A stretch of DNA of 64,000 nucleotides from Erysipelotrichaceae bacterium UBA4808 (GTDB taxonomy: Bacteria; Bacillota_I; Bacilli_A; Erysipelotrichales; Erysipelotrichaceae), in NCBI GenBank assembly GCA_002402585.1, contig DHGC01000025.1:48313-112312 (forward strand), read 5' to 3'. The notes under the pieces were generated by a model, which was not told the DNA's origin, ran no database searches, and was given only the letters and a program-made list of their open reading frames with translations. The position numbers and the translations under genes were made by a program. Shown here one piece after another: positions 18,227-27,377 of this stretch; position 1 is the first letter of the stretch; each line of letters opens with the position of its first letter.

Positions 18227-18909
18227 ATCAAAGAAAAACCATACGACAGCACAATCATTACTGAAATGGCAGGTAAGAAATTCGCTAATTTCAGCTTTGT
18301 CATTTCGAGCATATTCAACCCGATTGCAATGATCAAAGCCGAACCCACAGCACTGATGTCCGCAATCATAAAATCCGTCATGATCGGTGCGACAAATGTG
18401 CTTAATAGCGTAATCATACCTTGGTAAATAACAATGACAAACGCTGAAAACAACACGCCCCAACCATAGGTAGACGCAAAAACAATGGATGAAATAAAAT
18501 CCAATAAGGACTTAGTATACAAGATGGTTTCATTTTGACGTAGACCACTCTCTAAAGAACCGATGATTGCCATTGCTCCAACACCAAAAAGAATGCTTGC
18601 TGTCACAAAACCTTGCGCAAAGGTATTATCACTCCCCTTCGCAAAGCGTTTTTCCAATGCATAGGCGAAGTGATTGATATAATCTTCAAGTTTCAAAAAT
18701 TCACCAATTAAAACGCCTGCTGCAAGAGCGACAATGAGCAACAAAACATTCGCATAATTAATGACACCTTGAAACCCAATAATGAGCGTACTTAAACCTA
18801 AAGCCCCCATGATCGCTTTACTCTTCGCTTTGATGAACCCGCTTTTTAAAACGACACCAATAATCGAACCGACCACAATCGCAATACCATTTATAAGTGT
18901 TCCATTCAT
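18223..18909 (-). CDS. DUF554 family membrane protein (YdfK-like)
   Basis: Polytopic inner membrane protein of 228 residues with about six to seven hydrophobic segments. It begins MNGTLINGIAIVVGSIIGV, and the internal glycine-rich pattern is typical of DUF554. Function is unknown; a transporter or channel-like role is only a guess. It is the last gene of the dnaE operon, 1 nt after the methyltransferase, with GAGG 6 nt before the ATG. Confidence 0.85.
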   Translation of the reverse strand: MNGTLINGIAIVVGSIIGVVLKSGFIKAKSKAIMGALGLSTLIIGFQGVINYANVLLLIVALAAGVLIGEFLKLEDYINHFAYALEKRFAKGSDNTFAQGFVTASILFGVGAMAIIGSLESGLRQNETILYTKSLLDFISSIVFASTYGWGVLFSAFVIVIYQGMITLLSTFVAPIMTDFMIADISAVGSALIIAIGLNMLEMTKLKLANFLPAISVMIVLSYGFSLI

Positions 18910-18910
18910 A

Positions 18911-19549
18911 TCAAACCTCTACATTCACAATAGGTGCTTCAACCTTACAATGAACGTTTCCTAATTTATTGAATTCCATGCATACACTGCTGGCAGGATG
19001 ATGCAGGCTATGATGAATCATTTGCATTCGCTTAAGTGCGAAACGTTGATTCGCAAAGATCTGGATGGCTTCCCCCATGCGCTCAGCTGCCAAAATAATC
19101 GAACATCGTCCTTTATCTTTCAAAACCACAAAGGCTTGTTTGGCGAGATCTTCAAGGCTTAATGATACATCAAGTTTTGCTTGATCGTCGTCTTTGTTTT
19201 GATGTTTATAATACGGTGGATTACAAACCACCAAATCAAAATTATTTTGACGAATATGTTTGAAATCCAGCCATTCAAATCGAACATTCTTAATTTCATT
19301 CAAAATAACATTCTGTTTTGCCAATTCCAAGGCATTTTGATTGATGTCGATACCCAAGCATTCTTGATCCGTATTGAGACTCGCCACCATGATGATGACC
19401 CCATGATTACAACCGACTTCTAGGACACGATCATGCTTACGTATTTTAATAAAGTTCGCCAAGTGATAAGTATCGGAAGTCATCTTATAGATTTGATCAG
19501 ATTGGATCAGTTTTAAGGATGTGCCTTTGATGTAATCTGTTCGCATCAT
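18911..19549 (-). CDS. SAM-dependent methyltransferase, TrmN6-like (tRNA A37 N6 candidate)
   Basis: Rossmann-fold methyltransferase of 212 residues. The SAM-binding motif is VLEVGCNHG (about 38-46). The catalytic VVCNPPYY motif marks N6-adenine or related exocyclic amino methylation. The N-terminal GTSLKLIQSDQIYKM resembles the TrmN6/YabB group that methylates A37 of tRNA-Val, but DNA or other RNA targets are possible. The start overlaps the histidine kinase stop (ATGA). Confidence 0.8.
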   Translation of the reverse strand: MMRTDYIKGTSLKLIQSDQIYKMTSDTYHLANFIKIRKHDRVLEVGCNHGVIIMVASLNTDQECLGIDINQNALELAKQNVILNEIKNVRFEWLDFKHIRQNNFDLVVCNPPYYKHQNKDDDQAKLDVSLSLEDLAKQAFVVLKDKGRCSIILAAERMGEAIQIFANQRFALKRMQMIHHSLHHPASSVCMEFNKLGNVHCKVEAPIVNVEV

Positions 19550-20982
19550 AAAACATGTTCCGGTTTCTTAGCATAAGGCAACTTGAACCAGAAAACACTG
19601 CCTTCATCAAGAACACTACTTACCCCAAACGGATAAGCATGGCTCTTTAGAACAGCCGCCGCAATGCTTAGTCCCAAACCCGTTCCAGCCACATTGCGGT
19701 GATGATGCTTATCAATCTTATAATAACGATCCCAGATGTATGGTAGATCCTGTTCACTGATACCAATTCCATGATCAATGATTTCAACCTTGACCATGTC
19801 TTGCTCACACAAGATCTGTAGGATGAGTTTCTTATCCTTCCCCACAAACTTTATCGCATTGTTTACAAAGTTAATGACAACTTGTTTAATCTTCAATGGA
19901 TCTCCAATGACAATTACTTCTTGCGGAGAAAACAACTCAATGTTAATCTTATTGGATTTGATCAAACCATCCAAAAGTCGCAAAGACTCATTAACCAAGT
20001 CGACACAATTGAACTGCTTCAAATCCAGCGTCAAAACACTGGATTGCATCTGCGATAATTGCGTCATGTCTTGAACCAAATGATCCAAGTGATTGACTTC
20101 ATCCAAGATTACATTCAAATGTTCTTCGCGCTTCTTTTTGTTATCACCTGAAATATCTTTGATCATCTCCGCATAAGCTTTGATCATCGTCAAAGGTGTC
20201 TTAATATCATGTGAAACATTCGCAATCAAATCCTTACGTAAATCATCCATCTTCTTCAGTTCACTCGAAGTTGTATTCAAGGTGTCCGCAAGTTCACTAA
20301 ACTCTGTAAATTGTGTCTTCTCAAAATGAACATCATAATTACCTTGGGCAAGCTTCAGCGCTTCCTTCTTCATCTTGATGATTGGGTTAGTGATATTGCT
20401 GGATATGTACAGTGATACAACACTAAATAGAATAAAAACCATGATGGTGACATAAATGAATTGTTGTTGAAGGATGGAAATCGTTGAATCAATTGGCAAC
20501 AAACTTGAATTCAAGAAGATATAATAATTCCCAAACGGTAATAACACTTTCTTCCCATACACGATCATATCTTGTTGAATGACCGCATTGTTTACCGTCA
20601 AAGCAAACTCTCCATTTGGTGATTCATTGATCATCTGTGTATAGTTTTGAATTTTCTGTGTAAATCCGATTGCGTTCGAGTTCAATACGCAACCCAAGCC
20701 TAAAGCATCGACTTGGTACAGCAATTGACCTTTCGAACTAAAAACCAAACCACATACATTATTTTGGACCGCACTGACTTGAACACTCATGTTGAATTGA
20801 TTATTTAGAATGGATTCTTCAATCTTATCCGCTACACTTTCAACCTGAGTGACCTTCATTTGTTTGAAGTAGGCACTTAGAAAAACGATCTGCATGACCC
20901 ACAACATGATTAAAACACCTAACATCAAGGTGAAAAAATACAACCATGTTCGAAAGCGTATGTTATGCAAATCAAACTTCAA
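19546..20982 (-). CDS. Membrane sensor histidine kinase
   Basis: Class I sensor kinase of about 478 residues. It has membrane segments near residues 11-35 and about 180-200, flanking an extracytoplasmic sensor of about 145 residues. A HAMP region, a HisKA domain with the phospho-acceptor H-box SHDIKTPL, and an HATPase with N, G1 and GTGLGLS boxes follow. The frame extends to a GTG at 21000. I prefer the TTG at 20982 because GGGG lies 7 nt upstream. It overlaps the response regulator gene, so the two are cotranslated. The ligand is unknown. Confidence 0.92.
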   Translation of the reverse strand: MKFDLHNIRFRTWLYFFTLMLGVLIMLWVMQIVFLSAYFKQMKVTQVESVADKIEESILNNQFNMSVQVSAVQNNVCGLVFSSKGQLLYQVDALGLGCVLNSNAIGFTQKIQNYTQMINESPNGEFALTVNNAVIQQDMIVYGKKVLLPFGNYYIFLNSSLLPIDSTISILQQQFIYVTIMVFILFSVVSLYISSNITNPIIKMKKEALKLAQGNYDVHFEKTQFTEFSELADTLNTTSSELKKMDDLRKDLIANVSHDIKTPLTMIKAYAEMIKDISGDNKKKREEHLNVILDEVNHLDHLVQDMTQLSQMQSSVLTLDLKQFNCVDLVNESLRLLDGLIKSNKINIELFSPQEVIVIGDPLKIKQVVINFVNNAIKFVGKDKKLILQILCEQDMVKVEIIDHGIGISEQDLPYIWDRYYKIDKHHHRNVAGTGLGLSIAAAVLKSHAYPFGVSSVLDEGSVFWFKLPYAKKPEHVL

Positions 20983-21637
20983 ATTTATACCCCGTTCCAC
21001 GAACCGTTACAATAAACTTACGATATTCCTTTAAATTATGACGCAACATCTTGACGTGTGTGTCGACTGTACGATCATCACCAAAATAGGAATAATTCCA
21101 TACCCTTTCCAATAAGACTTCACGATTTATTGCCATATTTTTGTTTTTGATCATATAGACCAGCAAATCAAATTCCTTTGGTGTCAACGTCACTTTCTCT
21201 TTATTGACAAAGACATCACGTGCATCAATGTCAATTTCGAGTCCCTCGAACACATAACGATTGTGTTCTTTCTCTTGATTGCGTTTGATGACCGCATTGA
21301 TGCGTGCCATCAACTCTTTAGGGCTGAAGGGTTTGACGACATAATCATCAACACCCAAATCAAATCCATGCAGCTTGTCATATTCTTCGTCACGTGCTGA
21401 AAGCATGATGACTGGAATATTTTTGATGCGTTTGATTTCACGACAAGCCGTAAACCCATCCATGACCGGCATCATGATGTCCAAAACAATTAAATCAAAG
21501 TCAGTATGTTCGACTTTCGTGATGGCTTCATAACCATTTTCAGCTTCTTCTACTTCAAAGCCATGAATCAACATGGCATATTCTTTAACGACTTCTCTAA
21601 TCTTTGCCTCATCATCTACGATCAGTATTTTTGCCAT
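20972..21637 (-). CDS. OmpR-family response regulator
   Basis: DNA-binding partner of the adjacent kinase. It has a receiver domain with acidic pocket VDDE, the phospho-acceptor aspartate in LDIMMPVMDG and lysine in VVKPFSP. A winged-helix C-terminal domain ends GTGYKFEV. The length is 221 residues from the ATG at 21637, which has TAGGAG 7 nt upstream. The 7 extra upstream codons of the open frame are not conserved. It lies 10 nt after dnaE, an unusual partner. Confidence 0.95.
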   Translation of the reverse strand: MAKILIVDDEAKIREVVKEYAMLIHGFEVEEAENGYEAITKVEHTDFDLIVLDIMMPVMDGFTACREIKRIKNIPVIMLSARDEEYDKLHGFDLGVDDYVVKPFSPKELMARINAVIKRNQEKEHNRYVFEGLEIDIDARDVFVNKEKVTLTPKEFDLLVYMIKNKNMAINREVLLERVWNYSYFGDDRTVDTHVKMLRHNLKEYRKFIVTVRGTGYKFEV

Positions 21638-21647
21638 TGTTTGACTC

Positions 21648-24600
21648 CTATCTTTCAATGATTTCGATTTTCTTAATTAAACACGATTTTTCTTTTTCTA
21701 TCAAGCCACTGATCTTAACGATTCGATTGATCTTCAATTGTTCTTCCATGCCTTGATAAATATTTGGCATCAAGACTCCATCCAGTTCACCACTCTCATC
21801 GATCAATTGAATGAAAGCCATCATCGCTCCATTCTTGGTTCGATGAGTCTTAACCTTTTTGATCATGGCGATAAAGGTTTGACTTTGATTCGATACATTT
21901 AATTGCATGATCGTCTGGTTGACACCTAAGCTTGCTTTAAGATGTGTCAAGGGATGATCACTTAAATAGTACCCTAAAACTAGGCGTTCTTTTTCTGCGA
22001 TATCTAATGGATCATCTTTTACTACAACCATGCTCAATGGTTTGACTAAGCTGGTATCGATTAAGATCTGTTGATTATGTTCAATTCGAACCATGTCTGC
22101 ATAATCCAAGGCATCTTGTAGTGAAGCTTTCATGGTATTACGAGTAAGCTTGAAGTCATCCATCGCTCCCGCATCAATCAATGCCTCAAAATTTGCTTTT
22201 GATATCCGATACGTACTCATTCGTACGACAAAGTCATAGAAATCCTTGAACATTCCTTTTGCACGTTCTATTTGAATCGCTTGATTCAAAGCTGTCCCAA
22301 CACCTTTAATGACTAGTAATGGAAAACGGATTGCCCCATCTTCCAAAACATAATGACTCATACTGTAATTGATTGAAGGATTGACTACTTTTACCTTGTG
22401 TGCTTTCGCCTCTTGTAGATATTCATAGGTCTTGCTTTCACTTCCAATGACACTGTTTAAAAGTGCCACAAAGAATAAATCAGGATAATTGGCTTTTAAG
22501 TATGCCATTTGATATGAAATCATCGCATATGCGACGCTGTGGGATTTATTAAAACCATAATTCGCAAATTTGAAGATCAAACCATATACCGTTCGTGCTG
22601 TTTCATCCGTGAACCCATTATCGACACATCCACGTATAAATGCCTCTTCAAGCTTGCTCAATTCACCCGCATTCTTCTTACTCATCGCTTTACGTAAGAG
22701 ATCTGCTTTTGCTAAACTAAAGCCAGCCATGCGTTGTGCGACTTGCATGATTTGTTCCTGATAGATCATGATGCCAAAGGTTGATTCCACAATGGGTTTA
22801 ATGGCTTGAACAGGATAGACGACTTTATTGGGATCTTGACGTGCTTGAATGTATTCAGGGATATTCTCCATTGGTCCTGGTCTGAACAATGCGATTGTCG
22901 CCACGATATCTTCAAAACGTGATGTCTTCATTTGTCGCAAGAGGTTCTTCATCCCCTCAGACTCCAATTGAAAGATTCCTATGGTATCCACATCATGCAC
23001 CAATTTCAGTGTCTTTTTATCATCCATTGGAATTCTTAAGATATTGAATCCTTTGTTTTCTCGTTTTTTTATGGATTGAACGATTTCATCGATGATCGTT
23101 AGATTCCTAAGTCCCAGAAAATCCATTTTAATCAAGCCCAAGGCCTCAAGATATTCCATCGTGAATTGCGTCGATAACATATCTTGTTCAATTTGAATCA
23201 AAGGAACCACATGAACCAAGGGTACACTGCTCATGACGACACCTGCCGCATGGGTTGAGATGTGTCGTGGTAAACCTTCCAATGCGCTTGCGATACGAAA
23301 GAGCTTTTGAAAACGTTCATCTGAAGCAATCATCTGTCTAAAACGTGGGCTTTGTTCATAAGCCTGCGCTAAGGTTATTTTAAGGGCTTGTGGTATGGTT
23401 TTGCTTAAACTATCGAGTTCACGTATCGAAATCTCCATGACCCTTCCAACATCCCTTAAAACCTGTTTTGCAGCCAAGGTTCCAAATGTCGAGATATGTG
23501 CTACATGATCTTTACCATACTTCTGAACGACATATTGAATCACTTCATCACGACGGTTGTCGGGAAAGTCGGTGTCGATATCTGGTAATGAGATACGCTC
23601 TGGGTTTAAGAAACGTTCAAACAGTAAGTCATGCTCGATAGGATCGACATGAGTGATGCCCAAACAATAAGAAACCAATGATCCAGCCGCCGAACCACGA
23701 CCAGGTCCAACATAAATACCTTGAGTTTTTGCAAAGCGAATAAAGTCCCAAACAATTAAGAAATAATCCTCATAATGCATTGAAACGATGACATCAAGTT
23801 CATACTTTAAGCGAGTTCGATAATTTACATCAATTGGTGCCAGACTAAAACGCTTCTCTAAGCCAGCTAAGCAAAGTTGCGTAAGATATTGAGCCGAATT
23901 TAAGTTCTTGTCTGGTGTTTCAAACTTTGGTAAACGTGTCTGAGCTTGATTCCATTCAATATTACATTGTGAAGCCACCCAATCTGTCATCTTCAAATCT
24001 TCTTCATCATAAAGCTGAGCCATTTCATCTTTAGAAAGCATATAGCGATAGCGCTCCAAAACCAACTGTTTATCCGATAACAATTTTTGCATTCCAATCG
24101 CTTTCAGAACACGATGATGCTCATCGTGGTCAGCTTCCGCATAAAAGATGCGATGTGTCGCAAGTGACTGGACGCTTAAAGGTTTTAGAATTGCTTTCAA
24201 ACGCTTATTTTGAACTTGATAGTACGTTTCTTCTTGACGATTAATCCCTAACATCACATTCGGTATCAACTTTTTAAACGCTTGGATGCGACTTAATATC
24301 AACGTTTCATCATCATTGATAAAAGCTTGATCAAATACGTTTTGATCCGAGTATAAAATCACAAAGAGCGACGCTTGATATGCACTCAAAACATCAAGAT
24401 TGATTGATTTATGATCACAATTCAGTTTTGAAGAAACTTCCATTAAAGCTTGGTAACCTAAATTATCTTTAGCAATACATAGAACTGAATAAGTAGATGT
24501 TTCAAACACAACATCAAACTCAAGCCCAATAATCGCTTGAATTCCCTCTTTTTTACACAAATGGACAAACTCTAAACTCCCATGCATGACACGAAGATCA

Positions 24601-24713
24601 CTTAATGCAAGCGCATTAAAACCCAAAGCTTTCGCTTGATGTACTAAGTTGGGAATTGTCATAGTTCCGTTCAAAAGTGAATAGCAGCTTCGAACCGATA
24701 GATGTGTGCTCAT
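21648..24713 (-). CDS. dnaE: DNA polymerase III alpha subunit, DnaE type
   Basis: Second family C polymerase. In PolC-containing bacteria it extends primers before handing over to PolC. It has an N-terminal PHP domain (HLSVRSCYSLL), the catalytic GPGRGSAAGSLVSYC and PDIDTDFPDNRRDE, a helix-hairpin-helix region, and a C-terminal OB fold; no exonuclease. At 1021 residues it is somewhat shorter than Bacillus DnaE (about 1115). No Shine-Dalgarno precedes the ATG. Instead the stop codon of an 8-codon upstream minigene overlaps the start (ATGA), suggesting coupling. Confidence 0.96.
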   Translation of the reverse strand: MSTHLSVRSCYSLLNGTMTIPNLVHQAKALGFNALALSDLRVMHGSLEFVHLCKKEGIQAIIGLEFDVVFETSTYSVLCIAKDNLGYQALMEVSSKLNCDHKSINLDVLSAYQASLFVILYSDQNVFDQAFINDDETLILSRIQAFKKLIPNVMLGINRQEETYYQVQNKRLKAILKPLSVQSLATHRIFYAEADHDEHHRVLKAIGMQKLLSDKQLVLERYRYMLSKDEMAQLYDEEDLKMTDWVASQCNIEWNQAQTRLPKFETPDKNLNSAQYLTQLCLAGLEKRFSLAPIDVNYRTRLKYELDVIVSMHYEDYFLIVWDFIRFAKTQGIYVGPGRGSAAGSLVSYCLGITHVDPIEHDLLFERFLNPERISLPDIDTDFPDNRRDEVIQYVVQKYGKDHVAHISTFGTLAAKQVLRDVGRVMEISIRELDSLSKTIPQALKITLAQAYEQSPRFRQMIASDERFQKLFRIASALEGLPRHISTHAAGVVMSSVPLVHVVPLIQIEQDMLSTQFTMEYLEALGLIKMDFLGLRNLTIIDEIVQSIKKRENKGFNILRIPMDDKKTLKLVHDVDTIGIFQLESEGMKNLLRQMKTSRFEDIVATIALFRPGPMENIPEYIQARQDPNKVVYPVQAIKPIVESTFGIMIYQEQIMQVAQRMAGFSLAKADLLRKAMSKKNAGELSKLEEAFIRGCVDNGFTDETARTVYGLIFKFANYGFNKSHSVAYAMISYQMAYLKANYPDLFFVALLNSVIGSESKTYEYLQEAKAHKVKVVNPSINYSMSHYVLEDGAIRFPLLVIKGVGTALNQAIQIERAKGMFKDFYDFVVRMSTYRISKANFEALIDAGAMDDFKLTRNTMKASLQDALDYADMVRIEHNQQILIDTSLVKPLSMVVVKDDPLDIAEKERLVLGYYLSDHPLTHLKASLGVNQTIMQLNVSNQSQTFIAMIKKVKTHRTKNGAMMAFIQLIDESGELDGVLMPNIYQGMEEQLKINRIVKISGLIEKEKSCLIKKIEIIER

Positions 24714-24736
24714 GATTGCTTAATTTTCTTTAACAT
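24710..24736 (-). CDS. Leaderless 8-codon minigene coupled to dnaE
   Basis: ATG TTA AAG AAA ATT AAG CAA TCA TGA encodes MLKKIKQS. Its ATG lies exactly 6 nt after a perfect TATAAT, so the mRNA should begin at this codon. Its TGA overlaps the dnaE ATG. dnaE has no ribosome site and only two in-frame codons before an upstream stop, so ribosomes finishing the minigene could restart on dnaE. This is inference from sequence arrangement only. Confidence 0.5.
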   Translation of the reverse strand: MLKKIKQS

Positions 24737-24748
24737 GACTCTATTATA
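24737..24748 (-). promoter_or_regulatory. dnaE operon promoter (leaderless)
   Basis: TATAAT (24748-24743), AGAGTC, then the minigene ATG at 24736. It starts 14 nt downstream of the U-run of the previous operon's terminator. No -35 match is clear. Confidence 0.65.
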
Positions 24749-24761
24749 CCTTAAAGCATTC

Positions 24762-24787
24762 AAAAAGAAGAACAGCTTGCGCTGTTC
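24762..24787 (-). terminator. Terminator of the smc operon
   Basis: GAACAGC-GCAA-GCTGTTC, a perfect 7-bp stem with a GNRA loop, followed by TTCTTTTT. The stop codon of the last gene is at the base of the stem. Confidence 0.85.
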
Positions 24788-26429
24788 AATAATCGAGATT
24801 CAAATTATCAAAGACTTGGACATCGTATACCAAATCACTACGTTTCTGATAGCTCAGTGCTAAATTATCACCAATCTTTGTTAAGGAAGCTTCCACACTG
24901 GTTTTACTGGATACCATGAACAATCCAGATTGTCCTTCAAGCATCAAGTAATAGACACTGTTTCCATCCAAGACAACTTCTTTAATGTCCAATACGATCC
25001 CTTCAGCACGAAACGTATCAATTGGAAGATCCACGATCTTTCCACCATCTTTGAGTTGCTTCAAATAGGTCGATCGCGCTTCTTCTACGCTTGCGCCGAC
25101 CCCAACAACCGCATAATCTTGAACACTAACCATTGCATAAAGCTTAACCAGACCTTCATAATCCTTCAAAGCCATGAAATACGATGGAAAGCCATCCACA
25201 TTGAGAAGAACTGGGAACGTCGATTCATAATTCAAATGCTGGATTTGACCCGTTGCGGAGTTCATCGCAGAGACTTCATCTGCACCACCAATCTGAATAT
25301 AAGACGCTTCTTTGGTTCTTAAATTAATCAATGCAAAACCCACAATCGAGCGATCTGCCCCAACGGATGTCAATCCTGAGAAGATATGGGTTTGACCATC
25401 GATGGATACATAATTGAAACCATCCGTGGTTTGGATCATATCTTTTTGACCAAACAAGGTATTGATCCATCCATTGACGTAATACCCCCAATTATCAATC
25501 TGATACCAAGCAATTCGCGCTGATTGAGCACGATCGACCCAAGCAGGCATTTCTTCGATGGCATATTTTTGTACATCGCCATTTACTGCGTCAACCGTAA
25601 TGACACTGCTGGTATCCCAACCACCAAACCAGCCGATCTCTGGTTCGATTACAGAGATAACATAGAATGGATTGCCCTCATCATCAATCTCAAACGACGT
25701 CGCATCAAAGATCTCCGTCCGATATTTGAATCGTACATGACGCATTAAATCTTCATTTAGAAATGCAGATGGTGCATATTTGATACCTTCGTCTAGTTCA
25801 ATCAATTTCACATCGCTCGCATCCGTCACATTGACGCGTATATAACCAGGAATGCCTTTCTCACGATTCTGGAACCATTTGATTGAATCTTGGTATTCCA
25901 ATGCAGAGACACGATAAACATTGTCTTTTTGATTGATGAGTATGTACTCATCATTGATGTCAAACTGAGAACCCAAACCTTGAACACGCCCAATTTGCTT
26001 GTCTCCAAGTTGCTGAGCGGTATTTTGATCGACCAAAGGAATTTTATTCAATTGAATCGCATCAAATTGTTCATCAAACTCACTGCTTGATGTGATTTGA
26101 ATCTGATCGCGATAACGTCCAGCATTTAACATCTCACTGCTTAAGAATGAGAAAACAAGGGTAAAAGCGATCAATGCGAAACCAAGACCAATACACAGCT
26201 TTACAATAAAATCAATTTGATAAGAGAAGACAAAATACACCATTCCAAAGACAAATAAGTAGAAAACCACCAACATGATAAAAGTTGTATCATGGATGTT
26301 ATAAGCGGGTAATGTCACATAATCAACACCAACGGCAATGACAGCTAAAACAAGAAACGCTCGGATGAGCGCTTGCCATTTCGGTAAAGCCTTTTTCGCC
26401 TTCGGTATATTGAATCCATAGAATGTCAT
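24786..26429 (-). CDS. Large membrane protein of unknown function
   Basis: 547 residues. Three to four hydrophobic segments occupy about residues 22-115. A long hydrophilic part of about 430 residues follows with no membrane spans, presumably extracytoplasmic. It contains AVNGDVQKYAIEEMPAWVDRA followed by an aromatic-rich WYQIDNWGYYVNGW stretch, reminiscent of unannotated Bacillota membrane proteins. Its C-terminal ~100 residues look beta-rich, possibly an OB-like fold. I do not recognise a catalytic motif. It is the last gene of the smc-ftsY-ylxM-ackA-nrnA operon; its start overlaps the nrnA stop (TAATG) and has GAGGTG upstream. Confidence 0.7.
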   Translation of the reverse strand: MTFYGFNIPKAKKALPKWQALIRAFLVLAVIAVGVDYVTLPAYNIHDTTFIMLVVFYLFVFGMVYFVFSYQIDFIVKLCIGLGFALIAFTLVFSFLSSEMLNAGRYRDQIQITSSSEFDEQFDAIQLNKIPLVDQNTAQQLGDKQIGRVQGLGSQFDINDEYILINQKDNVYRVSALEYQDSIKWFQNREKGIPGYIRVNVTDASDVKLIELDEGIKYAPSAFLNEDLMRHVRFKYRTEIFDATSFEIDDEGNPFYVISVIEPEIGWFGGWDTSSVITVDAVNGDVQKYAIEEMPAWVDRAQSARIAWYQIDNWGYYVNGWINTLFGQKDMIQTTDGFNYVSIDGQTHIFSGLTSVGADRSIVGFALINLRTKEASYIQIGGADEVSAMNSATGQIQHLNYESTFPVLLNVDGFPSYFMALKDYEGLVKLYAMVSVQDYAVVGVGASVEEARSTYLKQLKDGGKIVDLPIDTFRAEGIVLDIKEVVLDGNSVYYLMLEGQSGLFMVSSKTSVEASLTKIGDNLALSYQKRSDLVYDVQVFDNLNLDY

Positions 26430-27376
26430 TAGATTTCACCTCGAATTCGTTTCCGACAATCTTCTAAACATAAGTCAACTTCTGAATCCGTCAAATGTTT
26501 GACAGCCGCTGCTAAACGATGGCCACCACCATTATACTTCTGAGCGATATCATTGACGCTTAAGCGTCGTGAACGAAGACTTCCATTGTAGCGGATCAAC
26601 CCATCCTCTTCATGTTCGATAAGCAATGCCCATATTTCAAAGCTTCTTACCAATCCCAACTCATTGACACGCTCTTTCGCCAAACCCGGCGTCACGCGTA
26701 AGCTTTCCAAGGTTGAACGATCCAACTTGATATAGACCAATCCATTCTCTTCAATAACCGCATGCGTTCGTATGTAATTCGTCAGTTCAAATTCAATACG
26801 TTCCATCCCAAACAAATCATCATTGATTTGACTGAGATTCAAATCACTGTTTACTAAGAAAGCCGCACAATGTAAAGTGCTTGCGCTCGTATTGGACGTA
26901 GAGAAGCGTAAGGTATCCGTCAAGATGCCCATATAGAGATAACGAGCAGTTGTTTGGCTAAGTGTCTCGCGAGACTTTAATTGGATCAAACGACAAACGA
27001 GCTCCGAAGTGCTCGCCGCCGTATCATCAATGAATTCATACATTGCATAGGCATCCGTAAAAGGATGGTGATCCAGTTTAATTGAATCCAATGCCAATTG
27101 ATAACGATCATCATCAATACGTGCCGCATTGGCAGTATCTAAAATGATTGCTAAACACTTGCGAACGACATCATCACCGACCGTCTCGTAGGTCCCAAAC
27201 AAGTTTGCAGATTGACCACGATGCCATCCCATTGCATAGACTTCTTTATTGGGATAGTTCTCTTTGATCCAATTCACCAAACCCCATTGACTGCCTAAGG
27301 CATCTGGATCGGGGGCTTGATGGCGAAAGACACAAATGATGGGCGCTGCTTCAATTTTCGCAAGGATTTCATTCAT
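26429..27376 (-). CDS. nrnA: DHH/DHHA1 phosphoesterase, NrnA-like
   Basis: Oligoribonuclease and pAp-phosphatase family enzyme that degrades nano-RNA and recycles 3'-phosphoadenosine 5'-phosphate. It has metal-binding motifs HQAPDPDALGS (about 19-29), ILDTANAAR, and KLDHHPF (the DHH motif). The C-terminal DHHA1 domain has GGGHRLAA. It has 315 residues, the normal size. It lies 1 nt after ackA. The same family can hydrolyse cyclic dinucleotide products, which is relevant because a GGDEF protein is encoded at 62573-63913. Confidence 0.9.
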   Translation of the reverse strand: MNEILAKIEAAPIICVFRHQAPDPDALGSQWGLVNWIKENYPNKEVYAMGWHRGQSANLFGTYETVGDDVVRKCLAIILDTANAARIDDDRYQLALDSIKLDHHPFTDAYAMYEFIDDTAASTSELVCRLIQLKSRETLSQTTARYLYMGILTDTLRFSTSNTSASTLHCAAFLVNSDLNLSQINDDLFGMERIEFELTNYIRTHAVIEENGLVYIKLDRSTLESLRVTPGLAKERVNELGLVRSFEIWALLIEHEEDGLIRYNGSLRSRRLSVNDIAQKYNGGGHRLAAAVKHLTDSEVDLCLEDCRKRIRGEI

Positions 27377-27377
27377 T

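Noticed and set aside
18197..18463. An 88-codon - strand open frame rich in Cys and His overlapping the DUF554 gene.
   Set aside because: It is a frame shadow of the conserved membrane protein, and the rplU promoter lies in its start-distal part; no ribosome site.
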